Below are positions 23,544 through 31,945 of a DNA stretch of 45,257 nucleotides, in pieces (within the stretch, counting starts at the first letter, position 1; the number at the start of each line of letters is the position of its first letter). The DNA lies in assembly GCA_945902735.1 (NCBI GenBank), contig CAMDNF010000009.1, forward strand, positions 1 to 45,257, read 5' to 3'. The notes beneath the pieces were generated by a model that was given only the letters and a program-made list of their open reading frames with translations, searched no databases and was not told the origin of the DNA. A program made the position numbers and the translations under genes. Source of the DNA: SHWC01 sp945902735. Lineage in GTDB: Bacteria > Pseudomonadota > Alphaproteobacteria > UBA828.

Positions 23544-25813
23544 GCTATTTATCGATCACCGGTTACTGCGACCGACCCAATGTCGCGCCTGGCGAAACGC
23601 TCACGTTCCACGTCGATTGTAGGGAACCGACAAAGTACCGCGCCTCTTTGGTGCGCATCACGAATGGCGACCTAGGGACGGACCGGCCAAGCGCGAAGAA
23701 CCAGCAAATCCCCTCGTCGATCGACGGTGAATATGACGGCGCCCCGCAATGGACCGCGACCGGAAGTTTCGTCGAAGTGCCCGATCCCGAGACCAGATTG
23801 ACCCTTTCTAAAGGCGGCGCGGTTCATCTGTTCCTATACGCCACGACACCGGCTCTGCCGCAAACCGTGATCGGCCGTTGGGATGAAGCGACCAGCCAGG
23901 GCTGGGCGCTACAATTGCGAGACGGCGCCCTGAGCGTCGTCATCGGCGATGGCAAGACGCAACAGCGCCTCATCAGCAAGCGGCGCCTGTTCCCCGAGAT
24001 TTGGTATTCCGTCGTCATCAGGCTCGACCTTGCCGAGCAACGCCTGATGCTTTCGCAAGAAGCCAAGATCAATCGGGTCAATAGCCGCCTCGGGTCTGTC
24101 GCGGCGCTCGATACCGATGGCGAGGTGGGCGATCGATTGAAAGTTGCGCCGGGCAATGCCGCATCGCCCCTCTTGATCGCGGGCAAGATCGTCGGGCGTG
24201 ATCATGACGCGCCCCTCATGAGCGGAAATTTCAATGGCAAAATCGACAGTCCCAAAATCCTAGCACCAGGTCGATTTTCTCAAGCAACGTTGCACGCTGG
24301 CGAGGGGCCGGATGGGGCCACTATCGCTCATTGGGATTTCTCTAAAGGCATAACCGTGCGCGGCGTTCCGAGTGATTCGGTGAGCGACATTTCGGGTCAT
24401 GAATTGCACGGGCGGTGCATCAACCAACCCGATCGCGCCATGACCGGTTGGAATTGGGATGCCCATGAGGAGCATTTCATCCATTGCCCCGAGCATTATG
24501 GCGCGTTGTGGTTTCATGAGGATTCGCTGGATGATTGCCGCTGGAAGGCCGCCTTCCAATGGCACGTGCCCGAGAGTTTGCCGAGCGGGATCTACGCGGT
24601 CCGCCTCGAAGCCGGTGGGCAAATCGATCACATTCCTTTTTTCGTGACGCCACCGCGCGGGCAAGCGGCGGCCAAGGTCGCTCTGCTGATCCCAACGCTC
24701 AGCTATCTCGCTTATGCAAATGCGGTGGTCATGCAGAGCGCGTCGATTGCCCAGACCGTCATCGGCGTGGTGACCACGCTCGGGCAGCGCGATCTCGAAC
24801 TCAACGAAAACACCAAAAAATACGGTCTCTCAACCTACGACTATCATGTCGACGGACGCGGCGTACAATATTCGAGCTGGCGGCGGCCGATCTTGAATAT
24901 GAGACCCGATCATCGCCATGAATTTTGCGTGGCGTGGCAATTTCCGGCCGATCTTCATCTCGTCGATTGGTTGGAACATCAGCATATCGAGTTTGACGTG
25001 ATCACCGATCACGATCTCGCGCGCGACGGCGTGGCATTGCTCAGGCGATATAACGTCGTCATGACCGGCACGCATCCGGAATATTACACGGAAGCCATGC
25101 TGGATTCGTGGGAGGATTATGTCGGTGGCGGCGGTCGCGCGGTCTATCTTGGCGGCAACGGTTTTTATTGGATCACGTCGATCCATCCCGAAAAACCCTG
25201 GTTGATCGAGGTGCGGAAGGGCGAGAGTGGTGATCAAGCCTGGCGCGCCCGGCCGGGCGAGCTCTTTCACAGCACCACCGGCGAGCGGGGCGGGCTATGG
25301 CGACATCGCGGCCGGCCGCCGCAAAAGATTTTCGGCACCGGCTATGGCTCCCATGGTCTCGATATTTCAACCGGCTATGCGCCGATGCCGGATGCCGCCG
25401 ATCCGCGTCTGGCGTGGCTCATGAAAGGCGTTGACCTTAAGGAAACCATCGGCGATTTCGGTCTGGTCAATGGCGGCGCGGCGGGCCTCGAAATGGATCG
25501 CATCGATTGTGCGTTGGGGACGCCGCCCAATACGATGTTGCTCGCGTGCTCGTTCGGGCACAGCCAAAACGCCATGCTGGTGCCGGAAGATCTCTATTTC
25601 GCGCATCCAGGGACGAACGGCGAGGAAGACGCCGGCGTGCGCGCCGATCTGGTGTTCCTCAGCTCATCAAATGGCGGGGCGGTCTTCTCGGTCTCATCGA
25701 TGGCGTGGTGCGGCAGCCTGTCGCACAACAATTGCCGAAACAATGTCTCGACCATCACGCGCAATGTGATCGAGCGCTTTGCCAAAAACGACCCGATCGA
25801 CGAGGTCATTTAA
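23540..25813 (+). CDS. dmfA2: N,N-dimethylformamidase-like large (beta) subunit
   Basis: This 757-aa protein matches the size and layout of the catalytic subunit of dimethylformamidase, which hydrolyses N-substituted formamides to an amine and formate using a mononuclear iron held by two Tyr and one Glu. An N-terminal beta-rich region contains a LamG/concanavalin-like stretch (about 75-245) and a SLPSGIYAVRLE segment. The C-terminal part has IPTLSYLAYANA, KYGLSTYDYHVDG and GTHPEYYTEAML. From these I suggest Y389, Y433 and E514 as iron ligands. It is the last gene of the ligase-HpaB-amidase operon. The actual amide need not be dimethylformamide. Confidence 0.85.
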   Translation: MSYLSITGYCDRPNVAPGETLTFHVDCREPTKYRASLVRITNGDLGTDRPSAKNQQIPSSIDGEYDGAPQWTATGSFVEVPDPETRLTLSKGGAVHLFLYATTPALPQTVIGRWDEATSQGWALQLRDGALSVVIGDGKTQQRLISKRRLFPEIWYSVVIRLDLAEQRLMLSQEAKINRVNSRLGSVAALDTDGEVGDRLKVAPGNAASPLLIAGKIVGRDHDAPLMSGNFNGKIDSPKILAPGRFSQATLHAGEGPDGATIAHWDFSKGITVRGVPSDSVSDISGHELHGRCINQPDRAMTGWNWDAHEEHFIHCPEHYGALWFHEDSLDDCRWKAAFQWHVPESLPSGIYAVRLEAGGQIDHIPFFVTPPRGQAAAKVALLIPTLSYLAYANAVVMQSASIAQTVIGVVTTLGQRDLELNENTKKYGLSTYDYHVDGRGVQYSSWRRPILNMRPDHRHEFCVAWQFPADLHLVDWLEHQHIEFDVITDHDLARDGVALLRRYNVVMTGTHPEYYTEAMLDSWEDYVGGGGRAVYLGGNGFYWITSIHPEKPWLIEVRKGESGDQAWRARPGELFHSTTGERGGLWRHRGRPPQKIFGTGYGSHGLDISTGYAPMPDAADPRLAWLMKGVDLKETIGDFGLVNGGAAGLEMDRIDCALGTPPNTMLLACSFGHSQNAMLVPEDLYFAHPGTNGEEDAGVRADLVFLSSSNGGAVFSVSSMAWCGSLSHNNCRNNVSTITRNVIERFAKNDPIDEVI

Positions 25814-25840
25814 GCGGTCCTAAGTAGGGCCACGCAAAAT

Positions 25841-26734
25841 TTACGCGTTGGCGAGCACCTCGCGCACGCGGCCCAGTCGCGTGAGGTGGGCATCAACGGT
25901 CTTAAGACCCGCCTTCATCGAATTGATGCTGAGATGGGTGGCACCCAAGCGTTTCCAGCCGACCGCCCAATCGTGCCATGACTGCTCATTGTCATAGTGT
26001 TTGCCGAAGCCATCATCATAGGCGCCGATATTGAGCCAGCTCTCAATCCCGACCTTGGCCGGGTCGCGACCGGCCTCGCGCACATAGCGTTTGAACGTCT
26101 CGACCGCCGCCTGGCCTTGCTCATTCGGTGCATAAAGCGGCAGCCACCCATCGCCGAGGCGCGCCGCGCGGCGCACCACGGCATCGGAGTGCCCGCCGAG
26201 CCAAATCGGAATCGGCCGCTGCACGGGGAGCGGGTTCAAGCCCGCATCGACAATCTGATCGAAGCGCCCCTTGAAGGTGACGAGCGGCTTGGTCCACAAC
26301 TCGCGCAAGAGCCCGATTTGTTCCTCGCAGCGCGCGCCGCGCGTGGCGAAGTCCTCGCCGAGCGCCTGGTACTCGATATCGTTCCAACCAATGCCGACAC
26401 CAAAACGGAAGCGCCCGCCCGACAACAAGTCAAGAGTCGCCGCCTGTTTGGCGACCAGCACGGTCTGCCGTTGCGGCAGAATGACGATGCCGGTGGTGAA
26501 CTCGATTTTGGTCGTTAGCGCCGCCATGTAGGAATAGAGCGCGAAGGGCTCGAGGAAGGGATCATTGCTGGAATAGGGGCCCTTGAGCTTGTGCGTCTTT
26601 GGGTTGCCGCCAACGACGTGGTCGAAGATTAGAATATGATCGAAGCCAAGCGCTTCGGCGCCCTGCGCGAAGGCCTTCGCGGCGCCGGCATCGTGGCCCA
26701 GCTCGATCTGTGGAAATATGGCTCCGAAGCGCAT
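25841..26734 (-). CDS. luciferase-like F420- or flavin-dependent oxidoreductase
   Basis: This 297-aa TIM-barrel protein is of the LLM family, F420-dependent-like branch. Features are MRFGAIFPQ at the start, GFDHILIFDHVVGG (about 30-43), TTGIVILPQRQTVLVAKQAATLD, GGRFRFGVGIGWN and PIPIWLGGHSDAVVRRAARLGDGWLP. The GAGGGGGAG ahead of the ATG supports the start. It is convergent with the amidase operon (27 bp between stops) and divergent from the ABC transporter. Whether it uses F420 or FMN is not settled by sequence; in alphaproteobacteria FMN is more usual. Substrate unknown. Confidence 0.87.
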   Translation of the reverse strand: MRFGAIFPQIELGHDAGAAKAFAQGAEALGFDHILIFDHVVGGNPKTHKLKGPYSSNDPFLEPFALYSYMAALTTKIEFTTGIVILPQRQTVLVAKQAATLDLLSGGRFRFGVGIGWNDIEYQALGEDFATRGARCEEQIGLLRELWTKPLVTFKGRFDQIVDAGLNPLPVQRPIPIWLGGHSDAVVRRAARLGDGWLPLYAPNEQGQAAVETFKRYVREAGRDPAKVGIESWLNIGAYDDGFGKHYDNEQSWHDWAVGWKRLGATHLSINSMKAGLKTVDAHLTRLGRVREVLANA

Positions 26735-27209
26735 GGCTCCCCCTCTGGCTTACGCGGACCGGGCGCGCCGCTGAACGCGCGCACGCTTGATTCGTCCCCA
26801 TGATCTTGTCTGGAACGGGGGACCAAGTGAAGACGTCATTGACGCGCCCCTCGAGTTCCGCATGACGGAAGCCGCGCATCACGGGTCGCGGGAGGCCCAA
26901 TTTTTCCGGTCTCCTTGCTGGAGTGCAACTTCGCCCTACGGAATAAAAATTGACTTCACCGCACCGTCATGGTGGGCACGCATCAAAATCGGCGGAGCCA
27001 ATCCGCAAGAAATACGGCCGTCAATTCAAGGCGGCTCTGAGGCGTGAGACGGGTCTGGGACGGTCGAGGGGTCTGAAGACGCGGGGGAGAGCGTCGGGAC
27101 TATTTGATCAGAATGTCGAACGGAATCGTCGCGTTGAAGCGCGGCGGTGTGCTTCTGCCTTGTCAATGACGTGATGGGATCTCGGTACAAAAATCAGGAG
27201 GATATGCGT
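26735..27209. promoter_or_regulatory. 475-bp divergent intergenic region before the ABC transporter operon
   Basis: This is the longest gap in the window. I find no convincing gene. A TTGACT at about 26950 lies in an AT-rich patch and could be a -35 box, but no good -10 follows at 16-18 bases. The region ends with AGGAGG (27196-27201), the ribosome binding site for ATG 27210. A regulator site for the downstream IclR protein would be expected here, yet no clear palindrome stands out. Confidence 0.3.
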
Positions 27210-28313
27210 ATGAGGAAAGCCTTTGTCGTTCCCGAATTGATGCGCTCGATCGGCCGCAATTCAGGAATTCTAATTGCCGCCGCGGGCCTTGCACTTGTGA
27301 GCCTGCCGGCAGCCAACGCCGCTGAGGGCGGGGCCGACATTACGAAGATGTGCGGCGACAAGCCGATGCGCGTCGCCTTGACCGACGGCTTCGGCGGCAA
27401 TACCTGGCGCAAGACCACGCTTGCCGAATTCCGCGAGGAAGCCAGCAAGTGCGCCAATGTCACCGAAGTCCTCTATATGGACGCCGGCGGCGATCAGCAG
27501 AAATACAACGGCGATATCAACAGCCTCGTCGCCCAAAATGTGAATGTCATCGTCACCTTCACCGACTTTGGCGAAGCTTCGATCCCAGCCTATCGCAGCG
27601 CGATCAAGGCGGGCACCACGGTCGTTCCGTATTTCTCCGTTCTGCCCGGCAAGGCCGGTCGTGATTTCTCCGGCAACGTCCACATGGATCAAACCGCGTC
27701 GGGCGTGATGTGGGCCGACTGGTACGGGAAGAACCTGAAGGAAGGCAATATCATCTTCTTCGGCGGCATTCCGGGCGCGTCGTCCTCGGTCGCGTTTCTT
27801 GATGGCCTGAAGCAGGGGCTCAAGAAATATTCCGGCATCAAATTGCTCGATGACAATTTCATCGTGACCAATTGGTCGGCGGTTGAGGCCCAAAAAGCGA
27901 CCTCGGGTCTGATCGCCAAATATCCGAAAATCGACGGCCTCGTGACGGACTATGGCGTGACGGCGCTTGCCGTGGTGCGCACCTTCCAGCAGGCCGGCCT
28001 CGCGGTTCCGCAAATCGCCACCGTGGCGAGCAATGTCGAAATCAATTGCCAATATCTGGCCGATAAGAAGGCCGGCAAGCCTTGGGCCTATTATTCGATC
28101 GACGGCTCGACCACGATCGTTCGCTATGCATTGCGTCGCGCGGTCGCGCTTGCGCAAGGCACCGACAACAACGAGGCCAACGCGGTCAAGATTCCGGCGT
28201 TCGTCGATAGCGCGGCGGGCCTGGATCCGGTGTGCAGCACGACCGCCCCGCCGGATGCGGATCTGTCGTCGTCGCTCTCGCCTGAGGCCCTTGCGAAGGT
28301 CTTCACGCAATAA
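27210..28313 (+). CDS. sugar-type ABC transporter periplasmic binding protein
   Basis: This 367-aa protein has a long basic signal region, a hydrophobic core (about residues 20-33) and a probable cleavage after ANA, giving a mature start AEGGADITK. The rest is the RbsB/Peripla_BP_4 fold, with the strand MRVALTDGFGGNTWRK, NVNVIVTFTDFGEASIPAYRSAIKAG, NIIFFGGIPGASSSVAFLDGL and DGLVTDYGVTALAVVRTFQQAGL. Four Cys are left in the mature chain, enough for two disulfides. ATG 27210 is chosen over 27204 because AGGAGG ends eight bases ahead. It opens the transporter operon; the following genes suggest the ligand may be a cyclic or ketone-bearing compound and not a simple sugar. Confidence 0.9.
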   Translation: MRKAFVVPELMRSIGRNSGILIAAAGLALVSLPAANAAEGGADITKMCGDKPMRVALTDGFGGNTWRKTTLAEFREEASKCANVTEVLYMDAGGDQQKYNGDINSLVAQNVNVIVTFTDFGEASIPAYRSAIKAGTTVVPYFSVLPGKAGRDFSGNVHMDQTASGVMWADWYGKNLKEGNIIFFGGIPGASSSVAFLDGLKQGLKKYSGIKLLDDNFIVTNWSAVEAQKATSGLIAKYPKIDGLVTDYGVTALAVVRTFQQAGLAVPQIATVASNVEINCQYLADKKAGKPWAYYSIDGSTTIVRYALRRAVALAQGTDNNEANAVKIPAFVDSAAGLDPVCSTTAPPDADLSSSLSPEALAKVFTQ

Positions 28314-28345
28314 TGCTTGTCTAAATCTGCCGGGACCACACGGCC

Positions 28346-29662
28346 ATGGGCGAAGACGCAAGGATTCTGTTGTCGCTTGCTGAGGTCAGCAAGTCGTTTC
28401 CGGGCGTTAAAGCTCTGGACCGTGTGAGCCTGGCGGTACGTGCCGGTGAGGTTCATGGACTTGTCGGCGAAAATGGCGCCGGCAAGTCCACCCTCATGGC
28501 GATCGCCTCGGGCGCGCAAATCGCCGATGAGGGCACGGTCATCCTTGGCGACTATTCGGTCTCGGGCGACCCGGAGGCGGTGAGGGAGAACGGCCTCTCG
28601 ATCGTGCGCCAAGAGCCGCTCCTGATGCCCGATCTAACGGTTGCGGAAAACATCTATCTCGGCCTCCCCCGATCGCTCCGCCCCGCCATCGGCGAGATAA
28701 AATCATTCGCTGAAAAGGCGCTTTTGCGCTGGAGCGCCGACAACAATATCAATGTCAGCGACCGGGTTGACACGCTCAATCCCGAAAAACGCTTCGTCGT
28801 CGAGATCGTCAAGGCGCTTGCCTGCGAAGTGAAGGTTCTCATTCTTGACGAACCGACCGAGCATTTGATCGCGGCGGATGTCGAACGCCTGTTCACCCGC
28901 ATCCGCGAGGTCGTCCAAACCGGCGCGGCGGTGATCTATATCTCGCACCGTTTGAAGGAAGTTCAGGCGATTGCCGACCGGCTCACCGTGTTACGTGACG
29001 GGCAGTCCATCGGCACGTTTGACGAAGCCCGCGATCTGAGTGAAGAGGAAATCATCCGGCTGATCGTCGGCACCAGCCTCGGCATGGAGTTTCCCGCCAA
29101 GCAGGCGCTCGGCACTTCGGCCGCTGATGTGCTCGACGTCGCCGGCTATAGCGGCCCCGGCTTTCGCGATGTTGATCTCACGCTGAAACGAGGCGAGATC
29201 GTCGGCCTTGCGGGGATCGACGCGAATGGCCAGCGCGAATTTCTGCGCAGCCTCGCCGGCCTCAATCGCGGACGCGGCAAAATCACGGTCAACGGCAAAT
29301 CGGTCTCGATTTCCAGTGTGCCCGCCGCCGTGCGCGCTGGTTTTTCCTATTTGCCGGGCGATCGTCATCGCGAGGGGATCGTCACGGGCCTTACCGTGCG
29401 CGAGAATTTTTCCATGCGCAGCCTGGCGCAGGACACCACGGGAATTTTTGTCAGCCGCGCCTCCGAGGCCAGGCGCGCGGCCGAAGCGGTCGCGGCCTTT
29501 GCCATCAAGACGCCCTCGCTCGATACGCCCATCGAATTGCTTTCGGGCGGCAATCAGCAAAAGCTCATCCTCTCGAGCGTAATCGCGAGCAAGCCGAAAG
29601 TGTTGCTCGTCGATGAGCCGACCCAGGGCGTCGACGTTGGCGCGCGCGCCGAGATTTATTGA
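28346..29662 (+). CDS. sugar-type ABC transporter ATPase (RbsA-like), stopped early by TGA; N-terminal part of an ATPase-permease fusion
   Basis: This is a double-NBD ATPase. NBD1 has Walker A GENGAGKST (41-49), Walker B LILDEP (165-170) and switch ISHR. Its signature is degenerate (LNPEKR, from L144). NBD2 has the usual eroded Walker A (GIDANGQREF) but an intact LSGGNQQ signature (399-405) and LLVDEPTQGVDVGARAEIY. TGA at 29660-29662 (codon 439) then cuts the chain where RbsA proteins continue EIY-x-I. The same frame continues with ILRRIADSGTAIIVVSSDATEV and runs on into the permease. The one complete ATP site (NBD1 Walker motifs plus NBD2 signature) precedes the stop, so a truncated protein might keep some activity. 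Confidence 0.85.
   Translation: MGEDARILLSLAEVSKSFPGVKALDRVSLAVRAGEVHGLVGENGAGKSTLMAIASGAQIADEGTVILGDYSVSGDPEAVRENGLSIVRQEPLLMPDLTVAENIYLGLPRSLRPAIGEIKSFAEKALLRWSADNNINVSDRVDTLNPEKRFVVEIVKALACEVKVLILDEPTEHLIAADVERLFTRIREVVQTGAAVIYISHRLKEVQAIADRLTVLRDGQSIGTFDEARDLSEEEIIRLIVGTSLGMEFPAKQALGTSAADVLDVAGYSGPGFRDVDLTLKRGEIVGLAGIDANGQREFLRSLAGLNRGRGKITVNGKSVSISSVPAAVRAGFSYLPGDRHREGIVTGLTVRENFSMRSLAQDTTGIFVSRASEARRAAEAVAAFAIKTPSLDTPIELLSGGNQQKLILSSVIASKPKVLLVDEPTQGVDVGARAEIY
29660..29662 (+). other. in-frame TGA inside the ATPase-permease reading frame
   Basis: The TGA separates two parts of one continuous frame (28346-30832, 829 codons). A single C-to-T change from CGA (Arg) would explain it. TGA is used as a true stop by many genes here, and no selenocysteine context is visible. 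It is therefore a nonsense mutation, a sequence error, or a leaky stop. Confidence 0.8.
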
Positions 29663-30832
29663 ATCCTGAGGCGCATCGCCGATTCCGGTACGGCCATCAT
29701 CGTCGTTTCCTCCGACGCGACCGAGGTTGCCGGCCTCTGCGATCGGGTGATGATTTTTTCACGCGGCACCATCGTCGAGCGGCTCTCAGGCGAGGCGGTC
29801 ACCGAAAGCAACATCACCTCAACCGTGCTGCGATCGACCAGCGTCCGCGATCGCGCGGAGGATGGCGCCAAAGGCTTTGTCCGCTGGGCGTCTGGTGATT
29901 CGGCGCCGATCATCATGGTCGCCATCGCGGTCATCGTGATAGGGATCGTCGCGGCACTGGTCAATCCGACCTATTTATCCGCGCGCAGCCTCTCCGGCAT
30001 GATGACGCTGGTCGCGACGCTCGCCATTGTCGGCTATGGCCAGCAATTGCTCATGCTGGTCGGCGGCATCGACCTGTCGGTCGGTGCGGTGATGGGGTTG
30101 GTCGGCGTGATCGCGTCATTCTTTTTGCTCGAGGATGTCGGCTCAGGCGGGCAGACTTTGGGCTGGGTCCTGATCATCGCAGTGCCGATCGCGATCGGCC
30201 TGATAAATTTTGTGCTGATCGAGATCGTGCATCTGCATCCCCTGATCGGCACGCTCGCAACCTTCATGGCACTACGGGCGGTATCGCTCATTTTGCGGCC
30301 ATTGCCCGAAGGCCTGATCGATTTCGCGATCCTCGATGCGATCGGCTACAGCCTCGCGTTCCTTCCGGTGGTTTTCATCATCGCGGTGGTGGCTGGTTTG
30401 GGCCTTGAATATCTCTTGTTCCGGCATTGGCTCGGGATTTCCATGCGTGGCCACGGCTCGCGGCCTGAGGCCGCGCGACTGGCCGGCGTCGCCCCGCGCC
30501 GCACCAAGCTGATCGCCTATGTCGGATGCTCATCCATTGCCGGCTTGGCCGGCATTGTCATGATCGGCCAGGTCGGCACCGGCGATGCACGCGCTGGCAT
30601 TGGTTACACGTTGACCAGCATCGCCGCGGCCGTGATTGGCGGCGCGAGCCTGTTTGGCGGGCGCGGCTCCTTCATCGCAGCGCTGTTCGGCGCGATCTTT
30701 ATCATCCAGGTCAATCAGGTGACCGCCTTTGTTCGGCTCGATATTGCCTGGAGCAATTATCTGCTCGGCGCGATGATCCTCGGCGCGGTCGCGCTTTATT
30801 CGACCAGCCGCAAGAAGGCGCAGGCAGTGTGA
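29663..30832 (+). CDS. end of ATPase NBD2 fused to an RbsC-like ABC permease
   Basis: After the TGA the frame first completes NBD2 (IIVVSSDATEVAGLCDRVMI, then TIVERLSGEAV). A linker of about 35 residues passes without a stop into a membrane permease, whose first segment is IIMVAIAVIVIGIVAALV. Further RbsC-type signatures are LMLVGGIDLSVGAVMGLVG and the late TSIAAAVIGGASLFGGRGS. Roughly eight to ten membrane segments are seen. Reinitiation could use ATG 29747 or 29914, which would give a nearly free permease. In-frame fusion of ATPase and permease is unusual for this transporter type. The stop TGA overlaps the GTG start of the second permease. Confidence 0.8.
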   Translation: MLRRIADSGTAIIVVSSDATEVAGLCDRVMIFSRGTIVERLSGEAVTESNITSTVLRSTSVRDRAEDGAKGFVRWASGDSAPIIMVAIAVIVIGIVAALVNPTYLSARSLSGMMTLVATLAIVGYGQQLLMLVGGIDLSVGAVMGLVGVIASFFLLEDVGSGGQTLGWVLIIAVPIAIGLINFVLIEIVHLHPLIGTLATFMALRAVSLILRPLPEGLIDFAILDAIGYSLAFLPVVFIIAVVAGLGLEYLLFRHWLGISMRGHGSRPEAARLAGVAPRRTKLIAYVGCSSIAGLAGIVMIGQVGTGDARAGIGYTLTSIAAAVIGGASLFGGRGSFIAALFGAIFIIQVNQVTAFVRLDIAWSNYLLGAMILGAVALYSTSRKKAQAV

Positions 30833-31890
30833 CCGTGCTGACGAACCCGCCGCACGCAGAAGGGCCGGGCTCGAGCGCCGGCACCGGCAAGGCCCGGCGC
30901 GCTGGCTTGCGTCTTCCGATCGGGGAATTCGGCTGGGTTTGGCTTGCCACCATCGTTTTGTTTGGCGCCAGCGCGATCATTGCGCCGGGCACGGTACGCC
31001 CAAGCGCGTTGCTCGCCATGCTACCCTTCGCGTCCATCTTGGCCATGGTGGCGGTCGGGCAAACCTTGGTCATTCAGCAGCGTGGCCTCGATATGTCTTC
31101 GCCGGCTCTGATTGGCCTCGGCGGCATGTTGGTCGCACAACTGATCGTTGATCTTGATTCCCTGTTGGCCGCGATCGTCGTCGCGATCTTCCTCACCGGC
31201 GCCCTCGGGACGTTGAACGGCTTCCTGGTCGCGCGCCTCAACATCATGCCGATCGTGGCCACGCTGGCCACCAACGCCGCGTACCTCGGCATGGTGCGCA
31301 TGATTTCCAACGACATGGTCGCCGTGACGCCGCCTAGTCTGTCGGCATTCTCGCACGAGACCGTCGCTGGCATTCCAACCACGGTCCTGCTTACGGTGTT
31401 CATTATCGCGGTGATTACGGTCGTCATGAAAACCACCAAGCTCGGCCGCTATTTCGTGGTGGTCGGCGCGGCACCGAGAGCCGCCGAGGCGGCCGGCATC
31501 AATGTACTGGCCTATAAGGTCGGCACCTATGCCTTCGCGGCCATTTGTTTCGCGGTCGCGGGCATCCTGCTCGCGGGCTTCATCGGCTCGGCCCACCACC
31601 TCGCCGGACCGGAATATCTGCTGCCCGGCATCGCGGTCGTCGTGGTCGGCGGCACCTCGTTTGTCGGCGGTCGCGGCAGCGTGATCGCGAGCGGCATAGC
31701 CGCGGTCTTCATGGTCCAATTGGATCAGCTGGTGCTTGCGTTGGGCGCGAGCACGGCGGTTCAGCTTTTGATTCAAGCATTGGCGATTATCGTCGCCGTT
31801 ACCATTCGGCATTTCCCGATCATCGTCGCCGTTACCATTCGGCATTTCCCGATCATCGTCGCCTTCTTTAGAGCCCATACAAAGGCCTGA
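30829..31890 (+). CDS. second RbsC-like ABC permease
   Basis: This 353-aa inner-membrane protein starts at GTG 30829, overlapping the first permease's stop (GTGA). After a 35-residue polar N-terminus come about ten hydrophobic segments. Signatures of the branched family are VAVGQTLVIQQRGLDMSSPALIGLGG (in two parts), the EAA-like loop KLGRYFVVVGAAPRAAEAAGI and the GIAVVVVGGTSFVGGRGSVIASG segment. The C-terminus carries a 33-bp tandem duplication that repeats IVAVTIRHFPI. With the fused permease it would form a heterodimeric channel. Confidence 0.88.
   Translation: MTVLTNPPHAEGPGSSAGTGKARRAGLRLPIGEFGWVWLATIVLFGASAIIAPGTVRPSALLAMLPFASILAMVAVGQTLVIQQRGLDMSSPALIGLGGMLVAQLIVDLDSLLAAIVVAIFLTGALGTLNGFLVARLNIMPIVATLATNAAYLGMVRMISNDMVAVTPPSLSAFSHETVAGIPTTVLLTVFIIAVITVVMKTTKLGRYFVVVGAAPRAAEAAGINVLAYKVGTYAFAAICFAVAGILLAGFIGSAHHLAGPEYLLPGIAVVVVGGTSFVGGRGSVIASGIAAVFMVQLDQLVLALGASTAVQLLIQALAIIVAVTIRHFPIIVAVTIRHFPIIVAFFRAHTKA
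31789..31863 (+). repeat. 33-bp in-frame tandem duplication at the 3' end of the permease gene
   Basis: Two exact 33-bp units (31789-31821, 31822-31854) are followed by nine bases of a third. Each unit encodes the 11 residues IVAVTIRHFPI, so the reading frame is kept. The lack of any difference between the units points to a recent slippage or duplication event. Confidence 0.9.
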
Positions 31891-31945
31891 GCAAAAGCGG
31901 CGATTTCGGATCAAGACAAACCAAGTTCGCAGCGGGGGAATAGAC

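Noticed and set aside
29660..29662. TGA read as selenocysteine or reassigned
   Set aside because: TGA ends many intact genes in the window, the following bases show no clear bacterial SECIS stem, and ABC ATPases have no selenocysteine at this site.
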